DNA of 64,000 bases from Shewanella salipaludis (GCF_012911865.1 NZ_JAAXYH010000012.1:1-64000), one strand, 5' to 3'. Shown: positions 1-8,727, numbered from the stretch's first letter. A program made the numbers and translations. The notes: generated from the sequence alone by a model not told the origin.

Positions 1-240
1 AGTTCGGCTCAACGAATTCTGATTCGAATCAATCTTGCGATTGACTCTTTGTACATATTGCTATGAACACTCATCACTCTCGTGAAAGAATTGGTTGATT
101 TAAATTTTGATTGTCTCGTGAGAGACAATTTCGATTAACTCAACACCTGTGAGTGTCCACACAGATTTCTTGTTTTAGATTGTTAAAGAGCGTTGACCGC
201 GTTGGGTCGGGGCTGATGCTTCATCAGCTCAGGGTCGTGC
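1..240 (-). other. rRNA operon leader (16S gene off the left edge)
   Basis: Read on the minus strand, this stretch lies downstream of two strong promoters. It carries a boxB-like hairpin, a boxA element and further short hairpins (for example arms ATTGTCTC/GAGACAAT at about 111-135), the layout of a gammaproteobacterial rrn leader. No mature rRNA sequence is inside the window; the 16S gene should begin just beyond position 1. The small plus-strand open frames here are not credible genes. Confidence 0.85.
181..228 (-). promoter_or_regulatory. rrn antitermination elements boxB-boxA
   Basis: On the minus strand a hairpin with arms GCTGATG/CATCAGC (212-228) is followed by CTCTTTAACA (181-190), which matches the boxA consensus of rRNA operons. 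The boxB-then-boxA order and the position between promoter and 16S fit Nus-dependent antitermination. Confidence 0.85.
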
Positions 241-268
241 ATTTTACGCATTTCCCGTTTGGCGTCAA
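241..268 (-). promoter_or_regulatory. rrn promoter P2
   Basis: Minus-strand TTGACG (263-268) and TAAAAT (241-246) are separated by 16 bases. An A/T-rich stretch just upstream resembles an UP element. It is the promoter nearest to the rRNA leader. Confidence 0.8.
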
Positions 269-388
269 GGAGTTTTTAAAACTTCTTTTCGCTGTCGATT
301 TAAGTGCCATTCTCAACAGAGAGTAACAGTCTCAAATCAACCCGACTCGGTGGTTAGCTTTCGCTGTCTGCCGTGTCAGTGGATGCGC

Positions 389-416
389 ATTATAGGGAGT
401 TCCAGCGGCCGCGCAA
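389..416 (-). promoter_or_regulatory. rrn promoter P1
   Basis: Minus-strand TTGCGC (411-416) and a perfect TATAAT (389-394) are separated by 16 bases. A GC-rich discriminator (GCGC) follows the -10, as in stringently controlled rRNA promoters. It lies about 150 bases upstream of P2. Confidence 0.82.
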
Positions 417-419
417 GGG

Positions 420-712
420 CTTTATTCAACAAAAACACCCAAGCGGGCAAAAAACACACCAAACGTTCATAAGTAAGCCAATTTGACCCCAAACGAGTGG
501 GAGTTTCCTTTATTCTCGCCGCGTTTTCAGTGATTCCATCGCTGACTTATCGGCTTTTGAGCGAAAACATTCAACCTTCTGTGCCGAATACTCACAGGCT
601 AATGCCCGGGTTTTGCTCAAGGAAAATAATTGTGGCACACAATGAACTGGCTTGCCTGCGACTCGATAGACCAATAACTAATAACCAAAGAGAGCGAAAG
701 AAGCATCTGATA
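420..712. other. Intergenic region upstream of rrn, no gene seen
   Basis: This is the upstream flank of the rRNA operon. The only open frame (about 72 codons, plus strand) has no recognisable domain and lies in promoter-proximal sequence where Fis/UP-type activation sites would be expected. I could not define individual Fis sites by eye. Confidence 0.5.
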
Positions 713-713
713 T

Positions 714-740
714 GAAAAAATCCGGACAAAACCGGATTTA
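714..740 (-). terminator. Intrinsic terminator of pssA
   Basis: On the minus strand the arms AAATCCGG and CCGGATTT enclose a short T-rich loop and are followed by a T-run, downstream of the pssA stop. Confidence 0.8.
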
Positions 741-797
741 ATTGCTAGAGCGAATTCGATGACCCGAGCATATATTGCTCCTCACACCCGCCGCTGC

Positions 798-1679
798 TTA
801 CTCGGCTTTATCTTGCTTATCTTCTGCATTGGCTTCTTGCTCGGCATCGGTTTTAAGCTTCGGCTTAACTTCGGTTAAGTTTTCCTCCTCGACTGACGAG
901 GCAACACTTATGTCCGACTCTCCTCGGTTGCGCTCCTCACTGCCGTGGCTGGCCCTGAGCTTTCTTAGGGTACGTATGGTGATTACCGGGCCTGAGAGTG
1001 CATAGAGATAGAAAGCAACGCAAAGAATTAATGCAGGTTGTACCGAGATCACCACAAAGACGCCAACCAGCAGCAAGATCACTATGAAGTTCACCTTACC
1101 GCGCCAGTCCACTTCTTTAAATGAATGATATCTGAAGTTGCTGACCATCAGGAGTCCGACGAGCGCAGTGACTAAGGCCACAATCCAACTGATATCGGCA
1201 CCTGAGATATCATATTGATGGCCACACCAAATACTCCCGGCGATCACGGCGGCGGCAGCCGGACTGGCGAGCCCCTGAAAATAGCGCTTATCGGCGACAC
1301 CTACCTGGGTATTGAAGCGGGCGAGACGCAACGCCGCACCGGCACAATATATGAAGGCGGCCAGCCAGCCTATCTTGCCTAGATCCGCCAAGGCCCAATT
1401 ATAGGCCAGCAGCGCCGGCGCCATGCCGAAAGAGACCATGTCGGCCATGCTGTCATATTCGGCCCCGAAATCGCTTTGGGTATTTGTGAGTCTGGCGACC
1501 CGGCCATCGAGACCGTCGCAGATCATGGCGACGAAGACAGCGATAGCCGCCGCCTCGAAGTGACCATTCATGGAAGCGATAACGGCGTAGAAGCCTGAAA
1601 ATAGCCCGGCGGTGGTAAAGAGATTAGGCAGCAAATAGATGCCTTTGTTTTTCACTGTTTGGTTGACTGGATTTGGCAT
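798..1679 (-). CDS. pssA: CDP-diacylglycerol--serine O-phosphatidyltransferase
   Basis: This 293-residue integral membrane enzyme makes phosphatidylserine from CDP-diacylglycerol and serine, the first committed step to phosphatidylethanolamine. The CDP-alcohol phosphatidyltransferase signature DGx2ARx8Gx3Dx3D is complete near residues 56-80 (DGRVAR ... GAEYDSMAD), with several hydrophobic segments around it. The N-terminal PNLFT motif and the length fit the membrane-type PssA rather than the E. coli PLD-like enzyme. The C-terminal 50 residues are charged and low-complexity (many E, K, D), probably a cytoplasmic tail. The gene is monocistronic with its own terminator. Confidence 0.9.
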   Translation of the reverse strand: MPNPVNQTVKNKGIYLLPNLFTTAGLFSGFYAVIASMNGHFEAAAIAVFVAMICDGLDGRVARLTNTQSDFGAEYDSMADMVSFGMAPALLAYNWALADLGKIGWLAAFIYCAGAALRLARFNTQVGVADKRYFQGLASPAAAAVIAGSIWCGHQYDISGADISWIVALVTALVGLLMVSNFRYHSFKEVDWRGKVNFIVILLLVGVFVVISVQPALILCVAFYLYALSGPVITIRTLRKLRASHGSEERNRGESDISVASSVEEENLTEVKPKLKTDAEQEANAEDKQDKAE

Positions 1680-1803
1680 ACACTGAATTCATTATTGTCA
1701 GAGGTTAGCTTTAGCTCCAAGATAGCATACTTTCAGGCGAGTGCCGGATATCGATAAGCCAGGTCGATGGCACTATCTCATTGGAACACCTTAGGATCTC
1801 TTT

Positions 1804-2250
1804 ATGTTAAAAAACATCTTTTCGATTTGTCTGCTGTGGGGCTCAGTTGCGCCAGTATTTGCCACTAGCATATATACCTGGGTCGACAAGGATGGGGTTA
1901 CCCATTACAGCCAACAGGCTCCCGAAGAAGGGAAAGCGGCACAATTGGACAGTCACAACATAGAGCCGGGCAAGATAGGCTCCATAGCCCCGACTAAGCG
2001 CATGGGAAGCCAAGCGACAGTGGCCGAATCGGCACCTTCGGCGGCCTTAAACAAGGCTTCAGATGTTAAACAGGCTAAAGCCAACTGTGAGAGCGCTCGT
2101 CAAAACCTTAATGTGCTGACCACTTATACCAAACTCAACCGCCGCGATAAGACCTCGGGTGAAACCTTGGCCATGACGGAAGAGCAACGCCAGCAGGCGA
2201 TACAAGAACAAACCCGAAGAGTCGAATTTTTTTGCGCTAAGCAACCTTGA
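1804..2250 (+). CDS. DUF4124-domain exported protein
   Basis: This 148-residue protein has an N-terminal signal peptide ending near VFATS, followed immediately by the DUF4124 pattern IYTWVDKDGVTHYSQ at residues 23-37. The remainder is polar and probably helical (many Q, K, A), with cysteines near 94 and 144. DUF4124 proteins are small periplasmic proteins of unknown function, common in gammaproteobacteria. It is convergent with clpB and shares a terminator with it. No specific role can be assigned. Confidence 0.8.
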   Translation: MLKNIFSICLLWGSVAPVFATSIYTWVDKDGVTHYSQQAPEEGKAAQLDSHNIEPGKIGSIAPTKRMGSQATVAESAPSAALNKASDVKQAKANCESARQNLNVLTTYTKLNRRDKTSGETLAMTEEQRQQAIQEQTRRVEFFCAKQP

Positions 2251-2276
2251 CGCCACAGGCACCACACTTATAGAAG

Positions 2277-2312
2277 GCATAAAAAAGGGAAACTCGCGTT
2301 TCCCTTTTTCAT
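2277..2312. terminator. Bidirectional terminator between the DUF4124 gene and clpB
   Basis: The arms AAAGGGAAAC and GTTTCCCTTT flank a TCGC loop with A-run and T-run on the two sides, so the hairpin can terminate both converging genes. Confidence 0.85.
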
Positions 2313-2337
2313 CCGGTACCTAGCTAGATACCCTTGG

Positions 2338-4911
2338 TTATTGCTCGAATACCAATTCTGAGCCTGAACAACTGACCTTGATGGCCTTGCCCGGCAATAA
2401 ATCACCACGCAGCAGCTGTTGCGCCAGCGGATTTTCGACTTCCTGCTGCAACGCCCGCTTCAAGGGTCTGGCGCCATAGACGGGATCGAAGCCCAACTGA
2501 GCTATCAGGCTCAGGGCATCGTCGGAGATCTCCAGCTCGAAGTCTTTCTCTGCCAAACGCTGACGCAAGGCATCGATTTGAATGCTGGCGATGTGCTTGA
2601 TGTTGTCGGCATCCAAGGGATGGAAAACCACTGACTCATCGATCCGATTCAAAAACTCCGGCCTGAAGCTATGCATGACCACGTCCATCACATCGGTCTT
2701 CATTTGCTCATAGCTGACTCGACCAAAGCTATCCTGAATGATGTCGGAGCCCAGATTCGACGTCATGATGACCACGGTATTCTTGAAGTCGACGGTGCGC
2801 CCCTGGCCATCGGTCAGGCGACCATCGTCCAACACCTGCAACAGGATGTTAAACACATCTGGATGGGCTTTTTCCACCTCATCGAGCAAGATCACCGAGT
2901 AGGGTTTACGTCTCACGGCCTCGGTCAGATAGCCGCCCTCCTCATATCCCACATACCCAGGAGGGGCACCGACCAGGCGAGAGACTGAATGCTTCTCCAT
3001 AAACTCGGACATGTCGATGCGGACCAAGGCCGACTCAGTATCGAACAGGAATTTCGCCAGGGCCTTACACAATTCCGTTTTTCCCACCCCGGTAGGGCCG
3101 AGAAACAGGAAGGAGCCTATGGGGCGATTCGGATCCGCAAGCCCGGCACGGCTGCGACGAATGGCGTTGGAAACCGAATCCACCGCCTCATTTTGGCCTA
3201 TCACCCGCTTATGCAGTGCGCCTTCCATCTGCAGCAATTTCTCCCGCTCCCCCTGCAACATGCGCGACACAGGGATCCCTGTCGCCTTGGACAGCACTTC
3301 GGCAATCTCGACATCCGTGACCTTATTGCGCAGCAGGGTCATGTCCTGCATTTCCGCTTGTGAGGCCAGATCCAACTGTTTTTCGAGTTCGGGAATACGG
3401 CCATATTGTAACTCGGACATACGGGTCAGATCACCGGCACGGCGGGACACTTCGAGATCCATGCGGGCCTGCTCGAGATCCGCCTTGATATGCTGAGTCC
3501 CCGCCAGAGCGGCCTTCTCCGTATGCCAGACTTCATTGAGTTCTGACACCTTGGACTCTACATCGGCCAACTCGGCACGCAAGTGCTCCAATCGACGCCG
3601 GCTGGCCTCATCGTTTTCTTTCGACAATGCCTGTTCTTCCAGTTTCAACTGAATGGCGCGGCGCTCCAGCCTGTCCAAGGACTCTGGCTTGGAATCGATT
3701 TGCATGCGGATACTGGAGGCGGCTTCATCGATAAGGTCTATCGCCTTGTCGGGCAATTTCCTGTCGGACACATAGCGATGGGACATGGTCGCCGCCGCGA
3801 CTATAGCTGGATCGGTAATTTCCACATGGTGGTGCAGTTCGTAGCGTTCTTTCAGACCACGCAGGATGGCAATGGTATCTTCGACACTGGGTTCATCCAC
3901 CAAGACTTTCTGGAAACGGCGTTCGAGCGCCGCGTCTTTCTCTATATATTGGCGGTATTCGTCCAGAGTGGTAGCGCCGACACAATGCAAGTCGCCGCGC
4001 GCCAGTGCGGGTTTCAGCATGTTGCCGGCATCCATGGCTCCATCCCCTTTGCCCGCACCCACCATGGTATGCAACTCGTCGATGAAGAGGATCACCTGGC
4101 CCTCTTCCTGCGCCAATTCGTTGAGCACGGCCTTCAGTCTTTCTTCGAATTCACCGCGATATTTGGCGCCGGCGATCAGCGCGCCCATGTCGAGCGACAG
4201 TACCCGCTTATTCTTGATGCCTTCGGGCACTTCACCGTTGATGATCCTCTGTGCCAGGCCTTCGACTATGGCCGTCTTACCCACCCCAGGCTCACCGATC
4301 AACACGGGGTTGTTTTTACTGCGACGCTGCAGCACCTGTATGGTGCGGCGAATTTCTTCATCACGGCCGATCACAGGATCCAATTTACCCTGTTCGGCAC
4401 GCTCGGTGAGATCTATGGTGAACTTCTTCAGCGCCTGGCGCTGATCTTCGGCATTGGGATCGTCCACATTCTGACCGCCGCGCATTTGCTCTATGGTTTG
4501 CTCCATCAATGCCTTATTGGCACCGGCGTTTTTCAAACAATTGGCCAAGGGATCATTGCCTTCCAGCGCCGCCAGTATGAACAGCTCGCTGGAGATGTAT
4601 TTGTCTTTGCGTTTCTGGGCCAGCTTATCGCATAGATTCAACAGGCGGATCAGCCCCTGGGACAACTGCACATCGCCGCCCGTACCTTCAACCTGAGGCA
4701 GACGATCCAACTCCTGACTGAGCGCCGAGCGTAAGGCACTGACGCGGATCCCGGCCTGGGTCAGCAAGGGATGGATGGAACCTGAGTCCTGATTCAATAA
4801 TGCCATCATCAGATGCAAAGGTTCGATAAACTGATGATCGCGCCCGAGCGCTAACGACTGGGCGTCTGAGATGGCAAGCTGAAATTTGTTGGTCATACGA
4901 TCGAGCCGCAT
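2338..4911 (-). CDS. clpB: ATP-dependent disaggregase ClpB
   Basis: This 857-residue cytoplasmic AAA+ hexamer extracts polypeptides from aggregates together with DnaK/DnaJ/GrpE. It has the N-terminal Clp repeat domain (1-150), AAA1 with Walker A GEPGVGKT near 206, a coiled-coil middle domain (about 410-520, rich in E, R, L), AAA2 with Walker A GPTGVGKT near 606, and a pore loop GYVGYEEGG. The length equals that of E. coli ClpB. The start [11 protein letters not shown] matches the family and follows a good Shine-Dalgarno (GGAGG). A sigma-32 promoter lies 49 bases upstream, so heat-shock control is expected. Confidence 0.97.
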   Translation of the reverse strand: MRLDRMTNKFQLAISDAQSLALGRDHQFIEPLHLMMALLNQDSGSIHPLLTQAGIRVSALRSALSQELDRLPQVEGTGGDVQLSQGLIRLLNLCDKLAQKRKDKYISSELFILAALEGNDPLANCLKNAGANKALMEQTIEQMRGGQNVDDPNAEDQRQALKKFTIDLTERAEQGKLDPVIGRDEEIRRTIQVLQRRSKNNPVLIGEPGVGKTAIVEGLAQRIINGEVPEGIKNKRVLSLDMGALIAGAKYRGEFEERLKAVLNELAQEEGQVILFIDELHTMVGAGKGDGAMDAGNMLKPALARGDLHCVGATTLDEYRQYIEKDAALERRFQKVLVDEPSVEDTIAILRGLKERYELHHHVEITDPAIVAAATMSHRYVSDRKLPDKAIDLIDEAASSIRMQIDSKPESLDRLERRAIQLKLEEQALSKENDEASRRRLEHLRAELADVESKVSELNEVWHTEKAALAGTQHIKADLEQARMDLEVSRRAGDLTRMSELQYGRIPELEKQLDLASQAEMQDMTLLRNKVTDVEIAEVLSKATGIPVSRMLQGEREKLLQMEGALHKRVIGQNEAVDSVSNAIRRSRAGLADPNRPIGSFLFLGPTGVGKTELCKALAKFLFDTESALVRIDMSEFMEKHSVSRLVGAPPGYVGYEEGGYLTEAVRRKPYSVILLDEVEKAHPDVFNILLQVLDDGRLTDGQGRTVDFKNTVVIMTSNLGSDIIQDSFGRVSYEQMKTDVMDVVMHSFRPEFLNRIDESVVFHPLDADNIKHIASIQIDALRQRLAEKDFELEISDDALSLIAQLGFDPVYGARPLKRALQQEVENPLAQQLLRGDLLPGKAIKVSCSGSELVFEQ

Positions 4912-4959
4912 ACAGCCTCCTGAAACTACAAATGAAGTTATCGCATTTAGTTAGTTTAA

Positions 4960-4987
4960 AGATGGGGACTATTCAGCCAATTTCAAG
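4960..4987 (-). promoter_or_regulatory. Sigma-32 (heat-shock) promoter of clpB
   Basis: Minus-strand CTTGAAA (4981-4987) and CCCCATCT (4960-4967) are separated by 13 bases. This is essentially the RpoH consensus CTTGAAA-N13-CCCCATnT, about 50 bases upstream of the clpB start. It separates clpB from the upstream pgeF gene on the same strand. Confidence 0.85.
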
Positions 4988-5006
4988 CAGGAGACACAAA
5001 TTCGGC

Positions 5007-5726
5007 TCAAGACTTGAGCCAGATCAAGGAGGCCATTCTGCCGCAAACGCGATCGCGACGGTAAGAAAAATACTCTTCCGCTTGTTGAAAGGTACAGACA
5101 TTGGCGGCATAGAGACGCTCGACGCCGGCAAGTTGGAGTCTCAGGGACGCCAGACCAAGGAGATCGGCCAGATATTTATCGGCATGGGGAACGAAAAAAG
5201 CCTCGGCCTGGGCATGTTTAACCACAAACAGCTCCCTCACCTCGGTGCCGACTTCGAACGCCTGTGGCCCGATCGCCGGTCCAAGATAGGCCAGCAAGTT
5301 TGCCGCCGGCGCCTTAAACGCTGCGATGGCGGCCTCTATCACCCCATCACACAAACCGCGCCAACCGGCATGCACCGCCGCCACTTCGGTACCCGAGGTG
5401 TCGCATAGCAAGATGGGCAGACAGTCTGCCGTCATCACCACGCAGATGTTTTCGGCTCTATTGCTGTAACTGGCATCTGCGGTTCGCATCGACGAAGCGC
5501 CGAGATCGACCAGCCGGGTGCCATGCACCTGCTGCAGCCACTGAGGTTCGAAGTTCAGGCCCAGGTTTTGTTTGAGCAAGGCACGGTTGGCCAACACGTC
5601 GGACTCCCTGTCCCCCACGTGCAGCCCAAGGTTCAGGCTGGCGTATGGGCTGAGGCTGACGCCGCCATGACGCCCTGTCATGGCGATGCCAACATTCTGC
5701 GGTAGCGGCCAGTGCTGAGTTAGCAT
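5007..5726 (-). CDS. pgeF: Multicopper-type purine nucleoside phosphorylase / peptidoglycan editing factor YfiH
   Basis: This 239-residue protein belongs to the YfiH/LACC1 family (DUF152), variously described as a polyphenol oxidase-like enzyme, purine nucleoside phosphorylase and, in E. coli, a factor removing misincorporated L-Ser from peptidoglycan precursors. The metal-site motifs are present: QVHG near residue 63, TADCLP near 98 and AVHAGWRG near 115. Its ATG follows the rluD stop with no gap, so the two are co-transcribed, the same order as in E. coli. Confidence 0.88.
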   Translation of the reverse strand: MLTQHWPLPQNVGIAMTGRHGGVSLSPYASLNLGLHVGDRESDVLANRALLKQNLGLNFEPQWLQQVHGTRLVDLGASSMRTADASYSNRAENICVVMTADCLPILLCDTSGTEVAAVHAGWRGLCDGVIEAAIAAFKAPAANLLAYLGPAIGPQAFEVGTEVRELFVVKHAQAEAFFVPHADKYLADLLGLASLRLQLAGVERLYAANVCTFQQAEEYFSYRRDRVCGRMASLIWLKS

Positions 5727-6701
5727 TTACAGGTATTCTATCGGATGCTCGACCGTGTCCTGACGCAGCGCCTTGGTCAGTATCGCCATGTCTTCCGGAA
5801 TGGGGGCCTGCCAGCTCATGATCTCACAGCTGAAGGGATGCGCCAATTCCAGTCTGACCGCGTGCAGGGCCTGACGTTTGAAGTTTTTCAATATCTCGAA
5901 AAACTCCGGACTTGCCGCTTTCGGTGGACGGGGACGGCCACCATAAACAGGGTCGCCCAGCAACACATGGCCTATGTGCGCCATATGCACCCGGATCTGA
6001 TGGGTACGGCCAGATTCCAGCCTGAGTCGCAAACGGGTATGGTTACGGAACTTCTCCGCCACCCGGTAGTGAGTCACAGCAGGTTTCCCCGCATGATGCA
6101 CCGCCATATGGGTACGCTTGGTAGGGTGACGGCCTATGGGTTCATCCACTGTGCCGCCGCCTGTCATGGTGCCCAACACTATGGCCTCATACTCACGGGT
6201 AATTTCCCGCGCCTGCAGGGCTGCCACCAGGTGAGTCTGAGCCTCGACGGTTTTCGCTACCACCATCAGGCCGGTAGTGTCTTTATCCAGACGATGTACT
6301 ATGCCGGCACGAGGCACATGCTCGATCTCAGGGCAATGGTGCAACAGGGCATTCATCAGGGTGCCATCGGCATTGCCCGCGCCCGGGTGAACCACCAAGC
6401 CCGCCTGCTTATTGATCACCAATATGTGCTCATCTTCATAGACTATGTCCAGGTCTATGTCCTGTGCTTTGGCATGCACTTCTTCTTCCAGCGTCGCACC
6501 AACCTCTATCAGTTGTGATTCGAGGACCTTTTCACGGGGCTTATCGACCACCACGCCATCGACCTGGACGGCACCGGAGAGGATCCATTCCTTGATGCGC
6601 GTGCGCGAGTAATCGGGAAACAACTCAGCCAATGCCTGATCGAGTCTCAAGCCGGTTTGTGTTGCTGAAATCTCGCTTTTTAGATTAATCTCTTGTGTCA
6701 T
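5727..6701 (-). CDS. rluD: 23S rRNA pseudouridine(1911/1915/1917) synthase
   Basis: This 324-residue protein has an N-terminal S4 RNA-binding domain (about 17-65) and an RluA-family catalytic domain. The active-site motif is HRLDKDTTG at about residues 136-144, with the conserved Asp, and GRTHQIRVH lies further on. It modifies helix 69 of 23S rRNA during ribosome assembly. It is divergent from bamD, as in many gammaproteobacteria, and is followed directly by pgeF. Confidence 0.93.
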   Translation of the reverse strand: MTQEINLKSEISATQTGLRLDQALAELFPDYSRTRIKEWILSGAVQVDGVVVDKPREKVLESQLIEVGATLEEEVHAKAQDIDLDIVYEDEHILVINKQAGLVVHPGAGNADGTLMNALLHHCPEIEHVPRAGIVHRLDKDTTGLMVVAKTVEAQTHLVAALQAREITREYEAIVLGTMTGGGTVDEPIGRHPTKRTHMAVHHAGKPAVTHYRVAEKFRNHTRLRLRLESGRTHQIRVHMAHIGHVLLGDPVYGGRPRPPKAASPEFFEILKNFKRQALHAVRLELAHPFSCEIMSWQAPIPEDMAILTKALRQDTVEHPIEYL

Positions 6702-6702
6702 A

Positions 6703-6730
6703 GGAACCGTACCCCGGTTTTGGGGTCCAA
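6703..6730 (+). promoter_or_regulatory. Candidate sigma-E promoter of bamD
   Basis: GGAACCG (6703-6709) and GTCCAA (6725-6730) are separated by exactly 15 bases, compared with the RpoE consensus GGAACTT-N15-GTCTAA (two and one mismatches). It points to bamD, whose E. coli homologue belongs to the sigma-E regulon. The call is based on the match and on family knowledge. Confidence 0.45.
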
Positions 6731-6746
6731 AAAAGTGTGCTATCTG

Positions 6747-6775
6747 TTACAATCGGATGTTTTCTATTTTATAGT
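6747..6775 (+). promoter_or_regulatory. Sigma-70 promoter of bamD
   Basis: TTACAA (6747-6752) and TATAGT (6770-6775) are separated by 17 bases, about 50 bases upstream of the bamD start. The surrounding DNA is A/T rich. Confidence 0.6.
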
Positions 6776-6823
6776 GAAATGGAAAAATTCTTAACTACAA
6801 CTTAAAAAGAATTGAATTCAAGT

Positions 6824-7585
6824 ATGTATAAATTTTCCAAAGGCGTAACCTTAGTCCTGCTTTCACTGGCCTTATCTGCCTGTAGCAGTAGCCCCGACGA
6901 TGAAGATATCGTTAGTCAAAAGTCCCCTGAGATACTTTACTCTCAGGCCCGTACGTCGATGGAACTCGGTAATTACTCTAAGGCTGTCCGCACCCTGGAA
7001 GCGCTGGATTCTCGCTTCCCATTTGGTCCGCATAAGACTCAGGTTCAGCTGGATCTCATCTATGCCTACTATAAGATGGATGACGCGGCGTCTGGCCTGG
7101 CCAGCATAGACAGGTTTATCCGCCTCAACCCCACCCATCCCGATATCGACTATGTCTATTATATGCGTGGACTAGTCAACATGCAGGCCGATAACTACTT
7201 GTTTCACGACATGTTGAATATCGACCGAACCGATCGCGATCCGAAAAATGCACAGGATGCCTTCAAGGACTTCGATAAGCTCATCAAAAGTTATCCCGAC
7301 AGTAAGTATGCCGCCGATGCGCAAAAGCGCATGCAAGGGCTGAAAAACCGTCTGGCGAAATACTCGATCACTGTGGCCGAGTATTACATCAAGATGACTG
7401 CCTGGAGTGCCGCCGCCGTTCGAGCCCAGTCTGTACTGGAAACCTATCCGGGCACCCCTTCTACAGAGAGGGCGCTGGAGATCATGGTACAGGCTTACGA
7501 CGCATTAGGGCAGGAACAACTGAAGCAGCATGCGCTCATGGTAATGCAAGCCAACTATCCAAACAATCAAATCTTGTCACACTGA
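6824..7585 (+). CDS. bamD: Outer membrane assembly lipoprotein BamD
   Basis: This essential component of the BAM complex helps insert beta-barrel proteins into the outer membrane. The protein (253 residues from this ATG) has a lipoprotein signal peptide with lipobox LSAC near residue 20, followed by TPR repeats, including the region YSQARTSMELGNYSKAV. The longest open frame begins four codons earlier at a TTG; the internal ATG giving MYKFSKG is chosen because homologues begin this way. It is divergent from rluD and ends in a strong terminator. Confidence 0.93.
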   Translation: MYKFSKGVTLVLLSLALSACSSSPDDEDIVSQKSPEILYSQARTSMELGNYSKAVRTLEALDSRFPFGPHKTQVQLDLIYAYYKMDDAASGLASIDRFIRLNPTHPDIDYVYYMRGLVNMQADNYLFHDMLNIDRTDRDPKNAQDAFKDFDKLIKSYPDSKYAADAQKRMQGLKNRLAKYSITVAEYYIKMTAWSAAAVRAQSVLETYPGTPSTERALEIMVQAYDALGQEQLKQHALMVMQANYPNNQILSH

Positions 7586-7613
7586 CGCATGGGTTCAGCG
7601 TCAGGAATTGAAG

Positions 7614-7640
7614 AACGCCCCGCTATCGGGGCGTTTTATT
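7614..7640 (+). terminator. Intrinsic terminator of bamD
   Basis: The arms AACGCCCCG and CGGGGCGTT are followed by TTTTATT, 30 bases after the bamD stop. Confidence 0.88.
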
Positions 7641-7769
7641 ATCTGTATCTATAATGCCGACAAGCTTGTCGGCCTGGGCGTTAGTTAGCGCCCAAGGCTT
7701 GTCCTATGCCGACAGCACTGGGCAGTGCATCATCCCACCTTCTCGTAAGCCATCTTCTCGCAAGCCACC

Positions 7770-7988
7770 TTACTCTTGAACCATTGTGGCCTTGTCTCGC
7801 CCTAAGCTGCCGCGCATCAAGCCAGCGGCATCCAGCGGCACAGTGACAGGGACTTTAATGGCAGGTATGGCGACAGAAGCTTCAGTGACAGGCGCCTTAG
7901 GGTCGAGGCAATCAGGCCTGGCTCTGCGCAACAAAAAATGAGGGAGATACAGATAAGTACTGCGCAGCATCCAATAGCCCCCATACAC
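7770..7988 (-). CDS. Small hypothetical protein or gene remnant
   Basis: This 72-codon frame starts at GTG. The stretch before the start, in frame back to a stop at about 8031, encodes a hydrophobic segment (PVWAFGVIWLEL), so the frame looks like the end of a membrane protein. The C-terminal part is rich in A, P and V with no recognisable domain. It has no clear ribosome-binding site. It may be a short lineage-specific gene, a decayed remnant or chance. The 3' flank carries a GCCGACAAGCTTGTCGGC palindrome (about 7656-7673) and a 15-bp duplication. Confidence 0.3.
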   Translation of the reverse strand: MYGGYWMLRSTYLYLPHFLLRRARPDCLDPKAPVTEASVAIPAIKVPVTVPLDAAGLMRGSLGRDKATMVQE

Positions 7989-8086
7989 GCTCAGTTCAAG
8001 CCAGATGACTCCGAAGGCCCAAACCGGGCTTTATGCACAAAACTTATTCAAACGAGCGGCTTTTTAAGATATTTAGCAGAAACTAG

Positions 8087-8115
8087 TTGACTGGAACCGC
8101 CAAAAGCCTTTAAAT
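8087..8115 (+). promoter_or_regulatory. Promoter of the tRNA cluster
   Basis: TTGACT (8087-8092) and TTAAAT (8110-8115) are separated by 17 bases. A GC-rich discriminator follows and the mature tRNA-Phe begins 10 bases after the -10, as expected for a stringently controlled tRNA operon. Confidence 0.7.
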
Positions 8116-8125
8116 TGCGCCCGTC

Positions 8126-8201
8126 GCCCGAATAGCTCAGTCGGTAGAGCAGCGGATTGAAAATCCGCGTGTCCCTGGTTCGATTCCGGGTTCGGGCACC
8201 A
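8126..8201 (+). tRNA. tRNA-Phe (GAA)
   Basis: This is a 76-base cloverleaf with acceptor stem GCCCGAA/TTCGGGC, a D-arm, anticodon GAA in the loop TTGAAAA, T-loop TTCGATT and an encoded CCA end. It is the first gene of a four-tRNA cluster. Confidence 0.97.
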
Positions 8202-8255
8202 TCTTTAACTCAGTGGCTCAGGCGGCTGATATTAAAGGGTTGCAATAGGTACAGT

Positions 8256-8342
8256 GCAGGTGTGGTGGAATTGGTAGACACGCCAGCTTCAGGTGCTGGT
8301 GCTCGCAAGGGCGTGGAGGTTCAAGTCCTCTCACCTGTACCA
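8256..8342 (+). tRNA. tRNA-Leu (CAG), copy 1
   Basis: This is an 87-base class II tRNA with a long variable arm, anticodon stem CCAGC/GCTGG, anticodon CAG and an encoded CCA. The acceptor stem is GCAGGTG/CACCTGT. Its variable arm and T-stem differ from copies 2 and 3. Confidence 0.96.
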
Positions 8343-8390
8343 AATTGCAACTTTAGGGAAAGGCATTTTATTCCTGATTAGAATAACAAT

Positions 8391-8477
8391 GCAGGTGTGG
8401 TGGAATTGGTAGACACGCCAGCTTCAGGTGCTGGTGCCCGCAAGGGCGTGGAAGTTCAAGTCTTCTCACCTGTACCA
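8391..8477 (+). tRNA. tRNA-Leu (CAG), copy 2
   Basis: It has the same 87-base class II structure as copy 1. Relative to copy 1 the variable arm has C for T, improving its pairing, and the T-stem has a G-C to A-T exchange on both sides. The spacer to copy 1 is 48 bases. Confidence 0.96.
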
Positions 8478-8503
8478 ATTTTTGGTACGCTAAATCAATC
8501 AAT

Positions 8504-8590
8504 GCAGATGTGGTGGAATTGGTAGACACGCCAGCTTCAGGTGCTGGTGCCCGCAAGGGCGTGGAAGTTCAAGTCTTCTCATCTGTACCA
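8504..8590 (+). tRNA. tRNA-Leu (CAG), copy 3
   Basis: It is identical in form to copy 2, but the acceptor stem reads GCAGATG/CATCTGT: the fifth pair has changed from G-C to A-T on both strands, a compensatory double substitution. It is followed at once by the cluster terminator. Confidence 0.96.
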
Positions 8591-8596
8591 ACATTT

Positions 8597-8621
8597 AAAC
8601 CTCGCTTAGCGAGGTTTTTTT
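8597..8621 (+). terminator. Terminator of the tRNA cluster
   Basis: The arms AACCTCGC and GCGAGGTT enclose TTA and are followed by seven Ts. Confidence 0.9.
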
Positions 8622-8727
8622 GTATCTGCAGCATTCAGAATTATTTATAGATACCCCTCTTTCTCCTGCTTTGCTATAACTGATGCTAATGCATGTTACT
8701 CATGCGGTAAGCACACAAGGTTCAAGG

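Noticed and set aside
497..715. 72-codon plus-strand frame upstream of rrn
   Set aside because: It has no ribosome-binding site or domain, and it lies in rrn upstream sequence and ends in the pssA terminator.
3583..4635. 350-codon plus-strand open frame opposite clpB
   Set aside because: It lies fully inside clpB on the other strand, has no recognisable domain and reflects the codon bias of the real gene. The same reasoning removes the long antisense frames in pssA, rluD, metE (31877-32773), the TonB receptor (20936-21808) and nrdD.
8157..8556. Short open frames across the tRNA genes
   Set aside because: They are translations of tRNA sequence.
8126..8621. tRNA cluster as an integration site for a mobile element
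   Set aside because: No integrase, no displaced tRNA 3' end duplicate and no phage-like genes are found nearby; the tandem tRNA-Leu copies are complete genes.
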